From: DATDRQ01 sp035291645
GTDB taxonomy: Bacteria; Chloroflexota; Anaerolineae; Anaerolineales; UBA4823
DNA: 17,954 bases
Reading direction: 5' to 3'
NCBI GenBank assembly: GCA_035291645.1
Contig: DATDRQ010000147.1
Coordinates: 1-17,954 of the forward strand
Shown: in pieces, positions 1 through 6,013 of the stretch
Layout of the letters: the number at the start of each line of letters is the position of its first letter
Numbering within the stretch: the stretch's first letter is position 1
Translations under genes and position numbers: made by a program
Notes under the pieces: model-generated
What the model was told of the DNA's origin: nothing
Databases searched by the model: none
The model's input: the letters and a program-made list of their open reading frames with translations, nothing else

Positions 1-851
1 CACCCTATCACGGAGGTTGTTTACTTGGAGATGCGCGTGTATTGGCCGATGGAATTATGGCCTCGAGTAAACGGTGGTTTGATGGAAATATTGTCGTCTT
101 CCGCACTGCCGCTGGTTATCAGCTCTCCTGTACCGAGAATCACCCGATACTCACGCCCTTGGGATGGATCGGAGCGGGCCGTTTGAATAAAGGCAGCCGC
201 GTAATCAGCACTTGCGGGCGAGAGTGGATAACGCCAATTAAGGGCGATTACAAGAATATGCCACCCCGAATCGAGCAAATAGCGGAATCGTTTGGGGACG
301 CGAGCGAGATGATCACCAGACCAGTGCCAGCCTCCACCATAAATTTCCATAGCGACTGGTTCGGCAGCCAGATCGCAATTATACGGACCAATCGCAAATT
401 GTGGAATGGTAGGAATATTCCGAATGACAAGCATTTCGGAGAAAGCAATTTCGTAGGGAGATTGTTTGCAGATTGTCTGCCTTGTCCGCGCGGCCATACA
501 TTGCTCTTCGAGAGTTTTTATCCTGCCAGTGGCAGCCTTATGAGCAGCCGTAGCCTGCCTTTGCCGCTCGATAGGAGTCATCTTGCTGGCACGCAACAAA
601 CCAGCTTCGCTATGGCTGCGGATCTTGACATTAGCTTCCATCAAGCGCTTGTGGATGGCAGGGCGCCCGACACAGAGTTCGTTCGCCAGTTCATACTCGG
701 ATTTTCCGGCGAGATATTTTTGGATGAGATAATCAGTATCGAGCGGAAGACGTTTCATGGCTATGTTTATAACCTGCAGACAGAGAAAGGATTTTATGTG
801 GCTAATGGGATTATAACACACAACTGCGACTGCATGGTAATTGCAGCTTGA
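1..851 (+). CDS. Minor head protein, MuF/SPP1 gp7-like, 3' end only, interrupted by an intein
   Basis: The reading frame is open from the left edge (codons start at base 3) to TGA at 849-851. Removing the intein leaves the extein PYHGG joined to CDCMVIAA. A histidine followed by a C-x-C pair near the C-terminus resembles the HPNCRC-type ending of the Mu gpF / SPP1 gp7 minor head proteins. These sit on the portal vertex inside the capsid and are normally encoded between portal and prohead protease, which fits the protease gene starting 11 bases downstream. Only about five N-extein residues are visible, so the family call rests on this short motif plus position. The body of the protein lies outside the window. 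The annotation would change if the upstream sequence turned out to be a portal or terminase gene. Confidence 0.55.
   Translation, partial: PYHGGCLLGDARVLADGIMASSKRWFDGNIVVFRTAAGYQLSCTENHPILTPLGWIGAGRLNKGSRVISTCGREWITPIKGDYKNMPPRIEQIAESFGDASEMITRPVPASTINFHSDWFGSQIAIIRTNRKLWNGRNIPNDKHFGESNFVGRLFADCLPCPRGHTLLFESFYPASGSLMSSRSLPLPLDRSHLAGTQQTSFAMAADLDISFHQALVDGRAPDTEFVRQFILGFSGEIFLDEIISIERKTFHGYVYNLQTEKGFYVANGIITHNCDCMVIAA
21..758 (-). CDS. Homing endonuclease, HTH plus Vsr-like nuclease, antisense inside the intein
   Basis: A 245-residue protein starting at ATG 758 (MKRLPLDTDYLIQKYL). Residues about 10-45 look like a helix-turn-helix of the kind seen in intron and intein endonucleases (YLAGKSEYELANEL, then GRPAIHKRL). 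Residues about 100-180 look like the Vsr-like nuclease fold: E103 (SPYEIAFSEML), D129 (YNCDLA), E138 (AMEIYGGGWHW), H145 and H150, then RFRYLLDSGWHILVI. This is the EDxHD family represented by I-Bth0305I. The likely role is cutting the intein-free allele to drive homing. The stop TAA (23-21) is the reverse complement of the intein's second codon. No strong ribosome binding site is seen, but an extended -10 promoter lies 50 bases upstream. The frame continues open to 893, but those extra residues are only the antisense of the intein end, so I start at 758. Family fit is by eye, not alignment. Confidence 0.82.
   Translation of the reverse strand: MKRLPLDTDYLIQKYLAGKSEYELANELCVGRPAIHKRLMEANVKIRSHSEAGLLRASKMTPIERQRQATAAHKAATGRIKTLEEQCMAARTRQTICKQSPYEIAFSEMLVIRNIPTIPQFAIGPYNCDLAAEPVAMEIYGGGWHWSGDHLARVPKRFRYLLDSGWHILVIALNWRYPLSPASADYAAAFIQTARSDPSQGREYRVILGTGELITSGSAEDDNISIKPPFTRGHNSIGQYTRISK
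810..818 (-). promoter_or_regulatory. Possible extended -10 promoter for the antisense endonuclease gene
   Basis: Read on the minus strand, 818-810 is TGT followed by TATAAT, a perfect TGn-TATAAT extended -10. Transcription would start near 803, giving a leader of roughly 45 bases before ATG 758. A -35 element is weak (TTACCA about 19 bases upstream), which extended -10 promoters tolerate. The same bases encode the intein's last residues (I-I-T), so chance through codon choice cannot be excluded. Confidence 0.4.
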
Positions 852-862
852 GGAGATAAGAA

Positions 863-1897
863 ATGCCAGCAATTGGAGTACACCACACCGCAACGGACGA
901 CGGGGCCTGGGACGGGCCGGCGAACGAAGCCCGGCTCAAGCTGGACCAGGGCCGCGCCTTCTACAGCCGGGCCTATGCCTGGCGGGACCCAGACGGCGAC
1001 GAGAGCAAGAAGAGCACTTATAAGTTCATCCATCACGTGGTGGACGAGGAAGGCAACCCGGGCACGGCCAACGTGCGCGCCTGCCAGACGGGGATCGGCG
1101 TGCTGAACGGCGGGCGGGGCGGAACCACTATCCCGGAAAGCGACCGGCAGGGTGTGTACAACCACCTGGCGGCGCACCTGCGGGACGCGGATGTAGAGCC
1201 GCCGGAGCTGAAAGCGCTCACCCCGGACTGGCTACGCGGGTCGGACGGGCTAGAGGTGCGCGGCTTTCCGGTCGGCGAGCTGCGGGCAGTAGGCGGGGAC
1301 GGCGAGCCGCAGGCCATCGAAGGCTACGCCGCGGTCTACAACCAGCGCTCCGAGCTGCTGTGGGGCTTTTTCCACGAGGTGATAGAGACCGGCTTCTTCG
1401 AAGGGACGCTGCACGGGGACATCCGCTCGCTGTGGAATCACAACACGGATTACCCGCTGGGCAGGACGATCAACGAAACGCTTGAGCTGAAGGACGAAGA
1501 GCGTGGCCTGCACATCCGGGTGAGTCCGCCGGAGACCTCCTGGGGCAAGGATGCCCTGGTGAGCATCGGGCGGGGGGATGTCTCGCAGATGAGCTTCGCC
1601 TTCGAAGTCAAAGAGAAGGGCGACCATTGGGTCGACAACGAGGACGGCACCTGGACGCGCTATCTGAAGCGCGGCGGGTGCTCACGACTATATGAGGTCT
1701 CGCCGGTCACTTTCCCGGCGTATCCACAGACGAGCGCAGTCGTGCGCTCGACGATCGAACGGCTGAGCCGGTCCGGAACGGACAACGGTCCAGGAGGCCA
1801 ACGGGCTGAAACGGATGCGGCTGGGGCGCCCGACGCGGCGTGGCGGACGCGCCACAACCTGCGGCGGAAATTTTTGGAGCTGTTGAAAATCAAGTAA
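863..1897 (+). CDS. Prohead maturation protease, HK97 (S78) family, with N-terminal extension
   Basis: A 344-residue protein with ATG at 863 preceded by GAGGAGA about 7 bases upstream. The protease part (residues about 130-300) has GYAAVYNQRSELLWGFF, the catalytic His in SLWNHNTDYPLG (H193), the serine segment DVSQMSFAFEV (S241) and the family's closing VTFPAYPQTSA. It cleaves the capsid scaffold domain and itself during procapsid maturation. Before this, residues about 20-115 form a separate domain (AFYSRAYAWRDPDGD, YKFIHHVVDEEG, GIGVLNGGRGGTTIP, VYNHLAAHLRD). Such extensions occur in some phage proteases, but I know no assigned function. Length is well above the roughly 200 residues of the bare protease. 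The C-terminal tail (LRRKFLELLKIK) is basic and could bind the scaffold. The position just before the capsid gene supports the call. Confidence 0.88.
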   Translation: MPAIGVHHTATDDGAWDGPANEARLKLDQGRAFYSRAYAWRDPDGDESKKSTYKFIHHVVDEEGNPGTANVRACQTGIGVLNGGRGGTTIPESDRQGVYNHLAAHLRDADVEPPELKALTPDWLRGSDGLEVRGFPVGELRAVGGDGEPQAIEGYAAVYNQRSELLWGFFHEVIETGFFEGTLHGDIRSLWNHNTDYPLGRTINETLELKDEERGLHIRVSPPETSWGKDALVSIGRGDVSQMSFAFEVKEKGDHWVDNEDGTWTRYLKRGGCSRLYEVSPVTFPAYPQTSAVVRSTIERLSRSGTDNGPGGQRAETDAAGAPDAAWRTRHNLRRKFLELLKIK

Positions 1898-1908
1898 AGG
1901 AGCATGAA

Positions 1909-3147
1909 ATGAACGTTCGAGAGTTGCGCTCCCAGCGGGCGAGCATCCTGGACCAGGCTGTTCTGCTGGTGGAAACGGCAGAAGGCGAGAATCGGGATCT
2001 CAAAGCGGAGGAGCAAACCACATACGATGACCTGGTCTCACAGGCGGAATCGCTGGAGAAGCGCATCAAGCGCCTGGAGACCATGCCCGCGCCGGTCCCG
2101 GCGCCGGGCAACGGGCGCGGCGGAGCGCCGAACATCAACCGGCTGCCGCTGGGCGATAGCGAAGTGCGGGCCCTGGGTCAGTATTTCAAGACCGGCGATA
2201 CGGGTGGCGTGCGTGACCTGATGAGCCAGGACGATGGAGACCGCGGCCCCTCGGTGCGCATCCACGTGCCGACGGCGCTCGAGATGCGCGCCAATGACAC
2301 GATCATGAACATCACCACCGGCGCGGACGGCGGCTCGGCTGTGCCGACAGGGTTTGCCGGCAAGATCGCAGCCCGGCGCAACGAAGTGCGGCTGTCCGAG
2401 CGGTTGGGCGTGCAGATGGTCCCCGGCCAGGGAACCACGGTCAATTTTCCGTACGAGAATGCCGACCCATCGGCGTTCGCGGCCACGTCCGAGCAGGATG
2501 ATGCATATGCTCAGACCTATGAGCGCGATGCTCCTGCATTGGGTTTGAAGGCGTTCACCCTGGCAAAAAAGACCAAGAAGCTGGCCTTGACCGAGGAGCT
2601 GCTGGACGACGAGGATGCCGCCTTGCTGGCTTTCATCGGCGACCACATCGGGCGGTCGATGGGCATCACCCATAACAGCCTGCTGCTGACCGAGGTGGCC
2701 GCTAACGGCACGGCCTTGAAGACCTTCGCGGCTGCGGCTGTGATCGCAGCCGGCGAGCCGGATGACATGGTCTTTCATGCCACGCTGGGCTACTATCTGG
2801 ACGACGGCAGCCCGGCGGCCTGGGTGATGCGGCCGCCAACGCTGGGAGCAATCCGAAAGCTCAGCGGCAATGCCCGCATCTACGACGACCAGACCGGAGC
2901 ACCGCGTAAATCGCTGCTGGAGTATCCTGTTCTATACAGCAATGCGGCGGCAGCCATCGCGGCCAGCGCCAAATCGCTGTACTTCGGCAACTGGTTCTAC
3001 GTGGGCATGCGCGAGGACCCGGCGCTGCGCTTCATCCGAGACCCGTACACCACGGATGGGATTGTCTACCTGAAGTACACGTTCCGGGCGGTTTACGGGG
3101 TGCTCATTGCCGGAGCCATCGGCTACGGTGTGCACCCATCGGCATAA
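1909..3147 (+). CDS. Major capsid protein, HK97 fold
   Basis: A 412-residue protein. I chose ATG 1909 because AAAGGAG sits 6 bases upstream and MNVRELRSQRASIL begins a typical scaffold (delta) domain; the longer frame from 1840 overlaps the protease and has no such site. Residues about 5-65 are charged and helical (LVSQAESLEKRIKRLETM), as in the cleaved scaffold. A Pro/Gly-rich stretch follows, then the capsid core with GTTVNFPYEN, a long helix region TKKLALTEELLDDEDA, and the C-terminal segment DGIVYLKYTFRAVYGVLI, matching the Phage_capsid family. It forms the icosahedral shell after processing by the upstream protease. The exact cleavage site cannot be read from sequence, but the region near residues 60-80 is the likely zone. 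Confidence 0.9.
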   Translation: MNVRELRSQRASILDQAVLLVETAEGENRDLKAEEQTTYDDLVSQAESLEKRIKRLETMPAPVPAPGNGRGGAPNINRLPLGDSEVRALGQYFKTGDTGGVRDLMSQDDGDRGPSVRIHVPTALEMRANDTIMNITTGADGGSAVPTGFAGKIAARRNEVRLSERLGVQMVPGQGTTVNFPYENADPSAFAATSEQDDAYAQTYERDAPALGLKAFTLAKKTKKLALTEELLDDEDAALLAFIGDHIGRSMGITHNSLLLTEVAANGTALKTFAAAAVIAAGEPDDMVFHATLGYYLDDGSPAAWVMRPPTLGAIRKLSGNARIYDDQTGAPRKSLLEYPVLYSNAAAAIAASAKSLYFGNWFYVGMREDPALRFIRDPYTTDGIVYLKYTFRAVYGVLIAGAIGYGVHPSA

Positions 3148-3155
3148 TCAAGTAT

Positions 3156-3189
3156 CAAGTGCCATGTGTCAGGTGTCACGTGGCACTTG
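3156..3189 (+). promoter_or_regulatory. Strong intergenic stem-loop between capsid and glycosyltransferase genes
   Basis: Bases 3156-3168 (CAAGTGCCATGTG) pair with 3177-3189 (CACGTGGCACTTG). This makes a 13-bp stem with one U-G wobble and an 8-base loop. It starts 9 bases after the capsid stop codon and ends next to the AAGGTAA ribosome binding site of the gene at 3201. There is no T-run after it, so it is not a classic intrinsic terminator. A role in mRNA 3'-end protection of the capsid message, or in damping translation of the next gene, is inference. Confidence 0.6.
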
Positions 3190-3200
3190 AAGGTAACTTT

Positions 3201-3872
3201 ATGATCTCGGCAGATTTGCCGTCGGACGTGCTGGTGTTCACTCCCTTGCTGCGCTTCGAAGCGGAGACCCGTGAGGCGATCTTTGCCATGCGGTGGGATG
3301 GCCCGATCTCGTACCTGTTCCAGCGGGATAACCCGCACGGGGACCCGTATGAAGCGGACCCCTGGAACGGGCGCGGGGTGGGCATCCGCAACCATCTGCA
3401 CCAGTACCAGCGCGGGCGGGAGGTCTTCCTCCAGGGACGCTACAACGCGATGCTGGTGGTCGAGAGCGACATCGTGCCGCCGGTGAATACATTGATCGAC
3501 CTGGCCGCGATGGAGGTGGACCTGGCATACGGCTGCTACCTGCTCAAGCCGCACCGAATCGTGAACGTGTTCGAGTTGTACACGCAGCCGGCAAGCAATA
3601 TCGGCGAAAGTCTGTCGATCTGGCCAGGCAAATGGCAGGAGGCGTTGAAGCAGGGCATCGTACCCTGCTCCGGGGCCGGCTTCGGCTGCGTGCTGATCAA
3701 GCGCTGGGTGCTGGAGCGGGTCGAATTCCGGGTGGAATGGCCCCAGAACGGGGCGCACTGCGATTCTTTCTTCACTCAGGATGTTTATAAGCTGGGCGCC
3801 AAAATGGCGGCCAACACGGCCGTCCTGTGCAAGCACATCGGCGAGGATGGGATGGTATATGATTTCGACTGA
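3201..3872 (+). CDS. Glycosyltransferase-like protein (GT-A fold)
   Basis: A 223-residue protein with ATG 3201 preceded by GAAGGTAA; the frame upstream of it only covers the hairpin. It has the layout of a GT-A transferase without a membrane anchor. The N-terminus DVLVFTPLLRFEAETREAIFA is followed by the acidic motif MLVVESDIVPP (D90), which occupies the place of the metal-binding DxD. Later come PCSGAGFGCVLIKR and a HCDSFFTQDVYKLG segment typical of the acceptor half of such enzymes. It probably transfers a sugar from a nucleotide-sugar donor. Acceptor and sugar cannot be read. It lies directly after the capsid gene and overlaps the methyltransferase gene by 14 bases, so it is likely co-expressed in the late phase. 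Family membership is judged from motif pattern only. Confidence 0.65.
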   Translation: MISADLPSDVLVFTPLLRFEAETREAIFAMRWDGPISYLFQRDNPHGDPYEADPWNGRGVGIRNHLHQYQRGREVFLQGRYNAMLVVESDIVPPVNTLIDLAAMEVDLAYGCYLLKPHRIVNVFELYTQPASNIGESLSIWPGKWQEALKQGIVPCSGAGFGCVLIKRWVLERVEFRVEWPQNGAHCDSFFTQDVYKLGAKMAANTAVLCKHIGEDGMVYDFD

Positions 3873-4470
3873 CAGTAAGAAGCTCCGTTACCGTGATGAA
3901 GCCGCTCCCGTGCAGGCGGTGCAGCTCCAGGAGGAGTTCACCCGGTTGCTAGGGCTGTTCGAGCAGGCCAGGCCGCAGCGCGTCCTGGAGATCGGCGTGC
4001 TCGAGGGCGGGACGCTATACCAGTGGCTGAGCCGGATGGACCCGGGCGGGCTGGTCGTGGCGGTAGACCTTCCCGGGGCGCGCTGGGGGCATTCCTGGAC
4101 CTGGAATCCGGAGCGCTGGAAAGGCTGGGGGGAGGCGCTGGGAATGCGGGTCGAGCCGGTTCTGGGCGATGTGAACGATGATCATATCGTCGAACAGGTT
4201 CGAGGCCACGCGCCGTTCGATTATATCTTCGTAGACGGCGATCATCGCTATGAGCCAGTGAAGGAGACCTGGGAGCGCTACAACCCGATGCTGCGCAGTG
4301 GGGGCCTATTCGTGCTGCACGACATCCTGCCCCACGCAATCAACCCGCGGGTCGAAGTATACCGGCTGTGGGCTGAGCTGCAAGGCAACCCGCGCGTGCG
4401 CCAGCGAGTCGAGCTGATCAGTTACGATGGCCAGGCGGAGATGGGAATCGGGGTGCTATGGCTTTCCTAA
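3859..4470 (+). CDS. Class I SAM-dependent methyltransferase (Methyltransf_24/CmcI-like)
   Basis: A 203-residue protein. The start is taken as ATG 3859 (MISTDSKKLRYRDEAAP), since the longer frame from 3781 only repeats the neighbour's DNA; ATG 3847 is an alternative. Motif I is VLEIGVLEGGTLYQWL (residues about 42-57). The acidic end of strand 2 is VAVDLPGARWG. Later FDYIFVDGDHRYEPV and GGLFVLHDILPHA give the D-x-D-H and GG-x-hhh-HD pattern of the Methyltransf_24 group, which includes sugar O-methyltransferases and the CmcI cephalosporin hydroxylase-like proteins. The two overlapping glycosyltransferase genes suggest that the substrate is a glycan, for example capping a sugar put on the virion. 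That substrate is inference. Confidence 0.72.
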   Translation: MISTDSKKLRYRDEAAPVQAVQLQEEFTRLLGLFEQARPQRVLEIGVLEGGTLYQWLSRMDPGGLVVAVDLPGARWGHSWTWNPERWKGWGEALGMRVEPVLGDVNDDHIVEQVRGHAPFDYIFVDGDHRYEPVKETWERYNPMLRSGGLFVLHDILPHAINPRVEVYRLWAELQGNPRVRQRVELISYDGQAEMGIGVLWLS

Positions 4471-5036
4471 CTTTCTATACACCGACGTACAAACGCCCCA
4501 CCTTGCTGCACGCGTGCGAAGCCAGCGTTTGGGCGCAGAGCTGCAAGGACTGGCAGCACCTGGTCATCCCGGACGAGGTGGGGATCGGGATCGCCGGCAT
4601 GTACGCGGAGATTCCGCAGCACCTTAAGCGAATCGACGGCGAGTACGTCTACGTGCTGCAAGACGACGATCGCCTGGCCGGTCCGGACGTATTGAGCAGA
4701 CTCAGGACGTTTGCACGCAAACATCGTAACCCGCTCGGCAATTTGCCGCCGGTGATCATGGTCCGGAACCGCAAGCTGGGAATGGTCTTACCGCTGCTCT
4801 GGGAGCAAAAACCCATGCTCGGAGCGGTCGATCTGGGCAGTTATGTGACGCGGGCGGATGTGTTCCGGAAGCACGCCGGCCGCTTCGGAAAGCGCTATGA
4901 GGGCGATTTCGACTTCATCGCTTACCTGTGGCGACATTACCCGTTCGCCTGGTGCGACGTGCTGTTCGCGGAGGCCCAAACGGTAGGGCTGGGGCGCAGC
5001 GAGGCGGACCTGCGCTTACAAGGAGAGCTGAGATGA
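4458..5036 (+). CDS. Glycosyltransferase family 2-like
   Basis: A 192-residue protein whose ATG 4458 overlaps the methyltransferase stop by 13 bases. The N-terminus FLTFYTPTYKRPTLLHACEAS is the nucleotide-binding beginning of family 2 transferases (TYxRP, then xxxxASVWAQ). The metal site is VYVLQDDDRLAG (D69-D71). The second half, GSYVTRADVFRKHAGRF followed by GDFDFIAYLWR, matches the acceptor-side helix in which an Asp acts as base. It is shorter than the usual 230-300 residues but keeps the expected blocks. No membrane segment is present, so it probably acts in the cytoplasm on a phage protein or soluble intermediate. It forms a translationally coupled set with the two preceding genes. Confidence 0.75.
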   Translation: MAFLTFYTPTYKRPTLLHACEASVWAQSCKDWQHLVIPDEVGIGIAGMYAEIPQHLKRIDGEYVYVLQDDDRLAGPDVLSRLRTFARKHRNPLGNLPPVIMVRNRKLGMVLPLLWEQKPMLGAVDLGSYVTRADVFRKHAGRFGKRYEGDFDFIAYLWRHYPFAWCDVLFAEAQTVGLGRSEADLRLQGELR

Positions 5037-5245
5037 TAGTGATCGCGTTGATAGGATTTGCCGGCATGGCCCCGAACGGGCAGCCATTCTCGGTCAGCGA
5101 GGGCGAGGTCCTGGAGCTGCCGCGCGGCGCCGACTGGCTGAAGGCCGGGCTGGTCAGGCCTGTGCTGCCGAAGTCGCCGGAGAAGCAGACGGTCGAAGCG
5201 CCGGAAAAAGCCGTATTGCCGCGCCCGAAAGGGAAAAATAGATGA
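5033..5245 (+). CDS. Small phage protein of unknown function (70 residues)
   Basis: ATG 5033 overlaps the upstream stop (ATGA) and has AAGGAGAG about 6 bases before it, so this start is preferred over the open frame from 4928. The first half is MIVIALIGFAGMAPNGQPFSV, then EGEVLELPRGADWLKAGLV, which looks like a small beta-barrel with the pattern V-L-x-L-x-x-G-A-x-W-L. The tail is rich in Pro, Lys and Glu and likely disordered. The next gene is the same length and also has a short beta-type core and charged tail. I recognise no family; position suggests a minor head component. Confidence 0.6.
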   Translation: MIVIALIGFAGMAPNGQPFSVSEGEVLELPRGADWLKAGLVRPVLPKSPEKQTVEAPEKAVLPRPKGKNR

Positions 5246-5454
5246 AGATCAAGCTGAAAAAACCGGCGGTGATCCGCGGCGGCGTGTGGTCGGCAGGCGC
5301 TGAAGTGGAAGTGAACGAAGAGACCGGCAGATTGCTGATCAAGCTCGGGCAAGCGGAGGAGATTATCGCTCACGAAGCCGGCGGCAATCTTGCCGAGGGC
5401 TTCGTGCCGGAGAAGGACGAGGATGAAGCTGAAATTGATCACCCCGCCGGCTGA
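5242..5454 (+). CDS. Small phage protein of unknown function (70 residues)
   Basis: ATG 5242 overlaps the preceding stop (ATGA). The protein starts KIKLKKPAVIRGGVWSAGAEVEV and continues ETGRLLIKLGQAEEI, then an acidic tail (EKDEDEAEIDHPAG). The core V-x-x-G-x-x-x-x-x-G-x-E-V-x-V with a following L-x-x-G-x-A resembles small SH3-like barrels common beside phage head-tail genes. Its 3' end overlaps the adaptor gene by 32 bases, pointing to coupled translation. Function is not known to me. Confidence 0.6.
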   Translation: MKIKLKKPAVIRGGVWSAGAEVEVNEETGRLLIKLGQAEEIIAHEAGGNLAEGFVPEKDEDEAEIDHPAG

Positions 5455-6001
5455 GGAGCCGGTCAACCTGGCCGAGGCCAAGGCCCAGCTCCGGATCGAC
5501 TCGACGAGCGAGGATGCGGTACTGCTGGGCTACCTGAAGACGGCCCGCGAGGACGCCGAGACGATCCTGCGCCGGGCGATCCTGACCCAGACCTGGGACA
5601 TTTTCTTGAAAGCGTTCCCGGGCGCGGCCTCCATCAGGCTGCCGCTGCCGCCGCTGCAATCCGTGACCGGCGTGTACTACACTCCAGACGGCGGCACGGA
5701 GCAGACGTACGCCAGCACGAACTACATCGTGGATATCTACGACGAGCCGGGAAAGATCGTGCTCAAATCCACGGCGAGCTGGCCAGGCGACGATTTGCAG
5801 CCGGTGAACGGGGTGCGGGTACGCTTCGTGGCCGGCTGGGCCGGCGCATCTCTGGTGCCTGAGCGCATCCGGACCTGGATTCTGCTCACCTGCGGGCTTT
5901 ATTACGAGAACCGCGAATTGGCCAGCGAGTTCCGCACTCGCCCGGTCATGCTGCCCCACGTGGACAGCATGCTGGAAGATTTGAGGATGAGAATATTTTA
6001 A
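5423..6001 (+). CDS. Head-tail adaptor, HK97 gp6 / phiE125 gp8-like
   Basis: A 192-residue protein. ATG 5423 is chosen for MKLKLITPPAEEPVNLAEAK, the normal beginning of this family; the frame from 5390 adds only residues antisense or overlapping to the previous gene. Family pattern: VNLAEAKAQLRID, then EDAVLLGYLKTAREDAE, then AILTQTWD, the Pro/Leu-rich LPLPPLQSV, a beta insert (GGTEQTYASTNYIVD), VRFVAGWAG and a C-terminal helix RTWILLTCGLYYENRE. Proteins of this kind form the dodecameric ring below the portal to which the head closure protein binds. In most HK97-like phages the closure gene follows at once; here about 4.2 kb of other structural genes intervene. Confidence 0.85.
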   Translation: MKLKLITPPAEEPVNLAEAKAQLRIDSTSEDAVLLGYLKTAREDAETILRRAILTQTWDIFLKAFPGAASIRLPLPPLQSVTGVYYTPDGGTEQTYASTNYIVDIYDEPGKIVLKSTASWPGDDLQPVNGVRVRFVAGWAGASLVPERIRTWILLTCGLYYENRELASEFRTRPVMLPHVDSMLEDLRMRIF

Positions 6002-6013
6002 AAGGAGTCATAC

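Larger units (their letters stand above)
18..824 (+). mobile_element. Intein (Hint domain, 269 residues)
   Basis: Self-splicing protein element. The N-terminal splice block starts with Cys at 18-20 (CLLGDARVLADG). Block B is GYQLSCTENHPILTPLGW, with the characteristic T-x-x-H at about 132-143. The C-terminal blocks are VYNLQTEKGFYVANG followed by ITHN, so the penultimate His and terminal Asn are present, and the next residue is Cys (825-827), the +1 nucleophile. All residues expected for splicing are there. The roughly 150 residues between the two Hint halves match no domain I recognise; no LAGLIDADG or HNH motif is visible in the sense frame. That middle is instead the antisense of an endonuclease gene. 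The element is visibly richer in A/T than the flanking genes, which suggests horizontal arrival. It is inserted at the conserved C-x-C of the host protein. Confidence 0.9.

Noticed and set aside
759..893. N-terminal extension of the antisense endonuclease frame up to 893
   Set aside because: The extra 45 residues are only the antisense of the intein C-terminus, the extein end and the protease start, with no domain character. ATG 758 begins a natural N-terminus.
2038..2778. 246-codon minus-strand frame opposite the capsid gene
   Set aside because: No recognisable domain or start signal. The sense gene is a clear major capsid protein.
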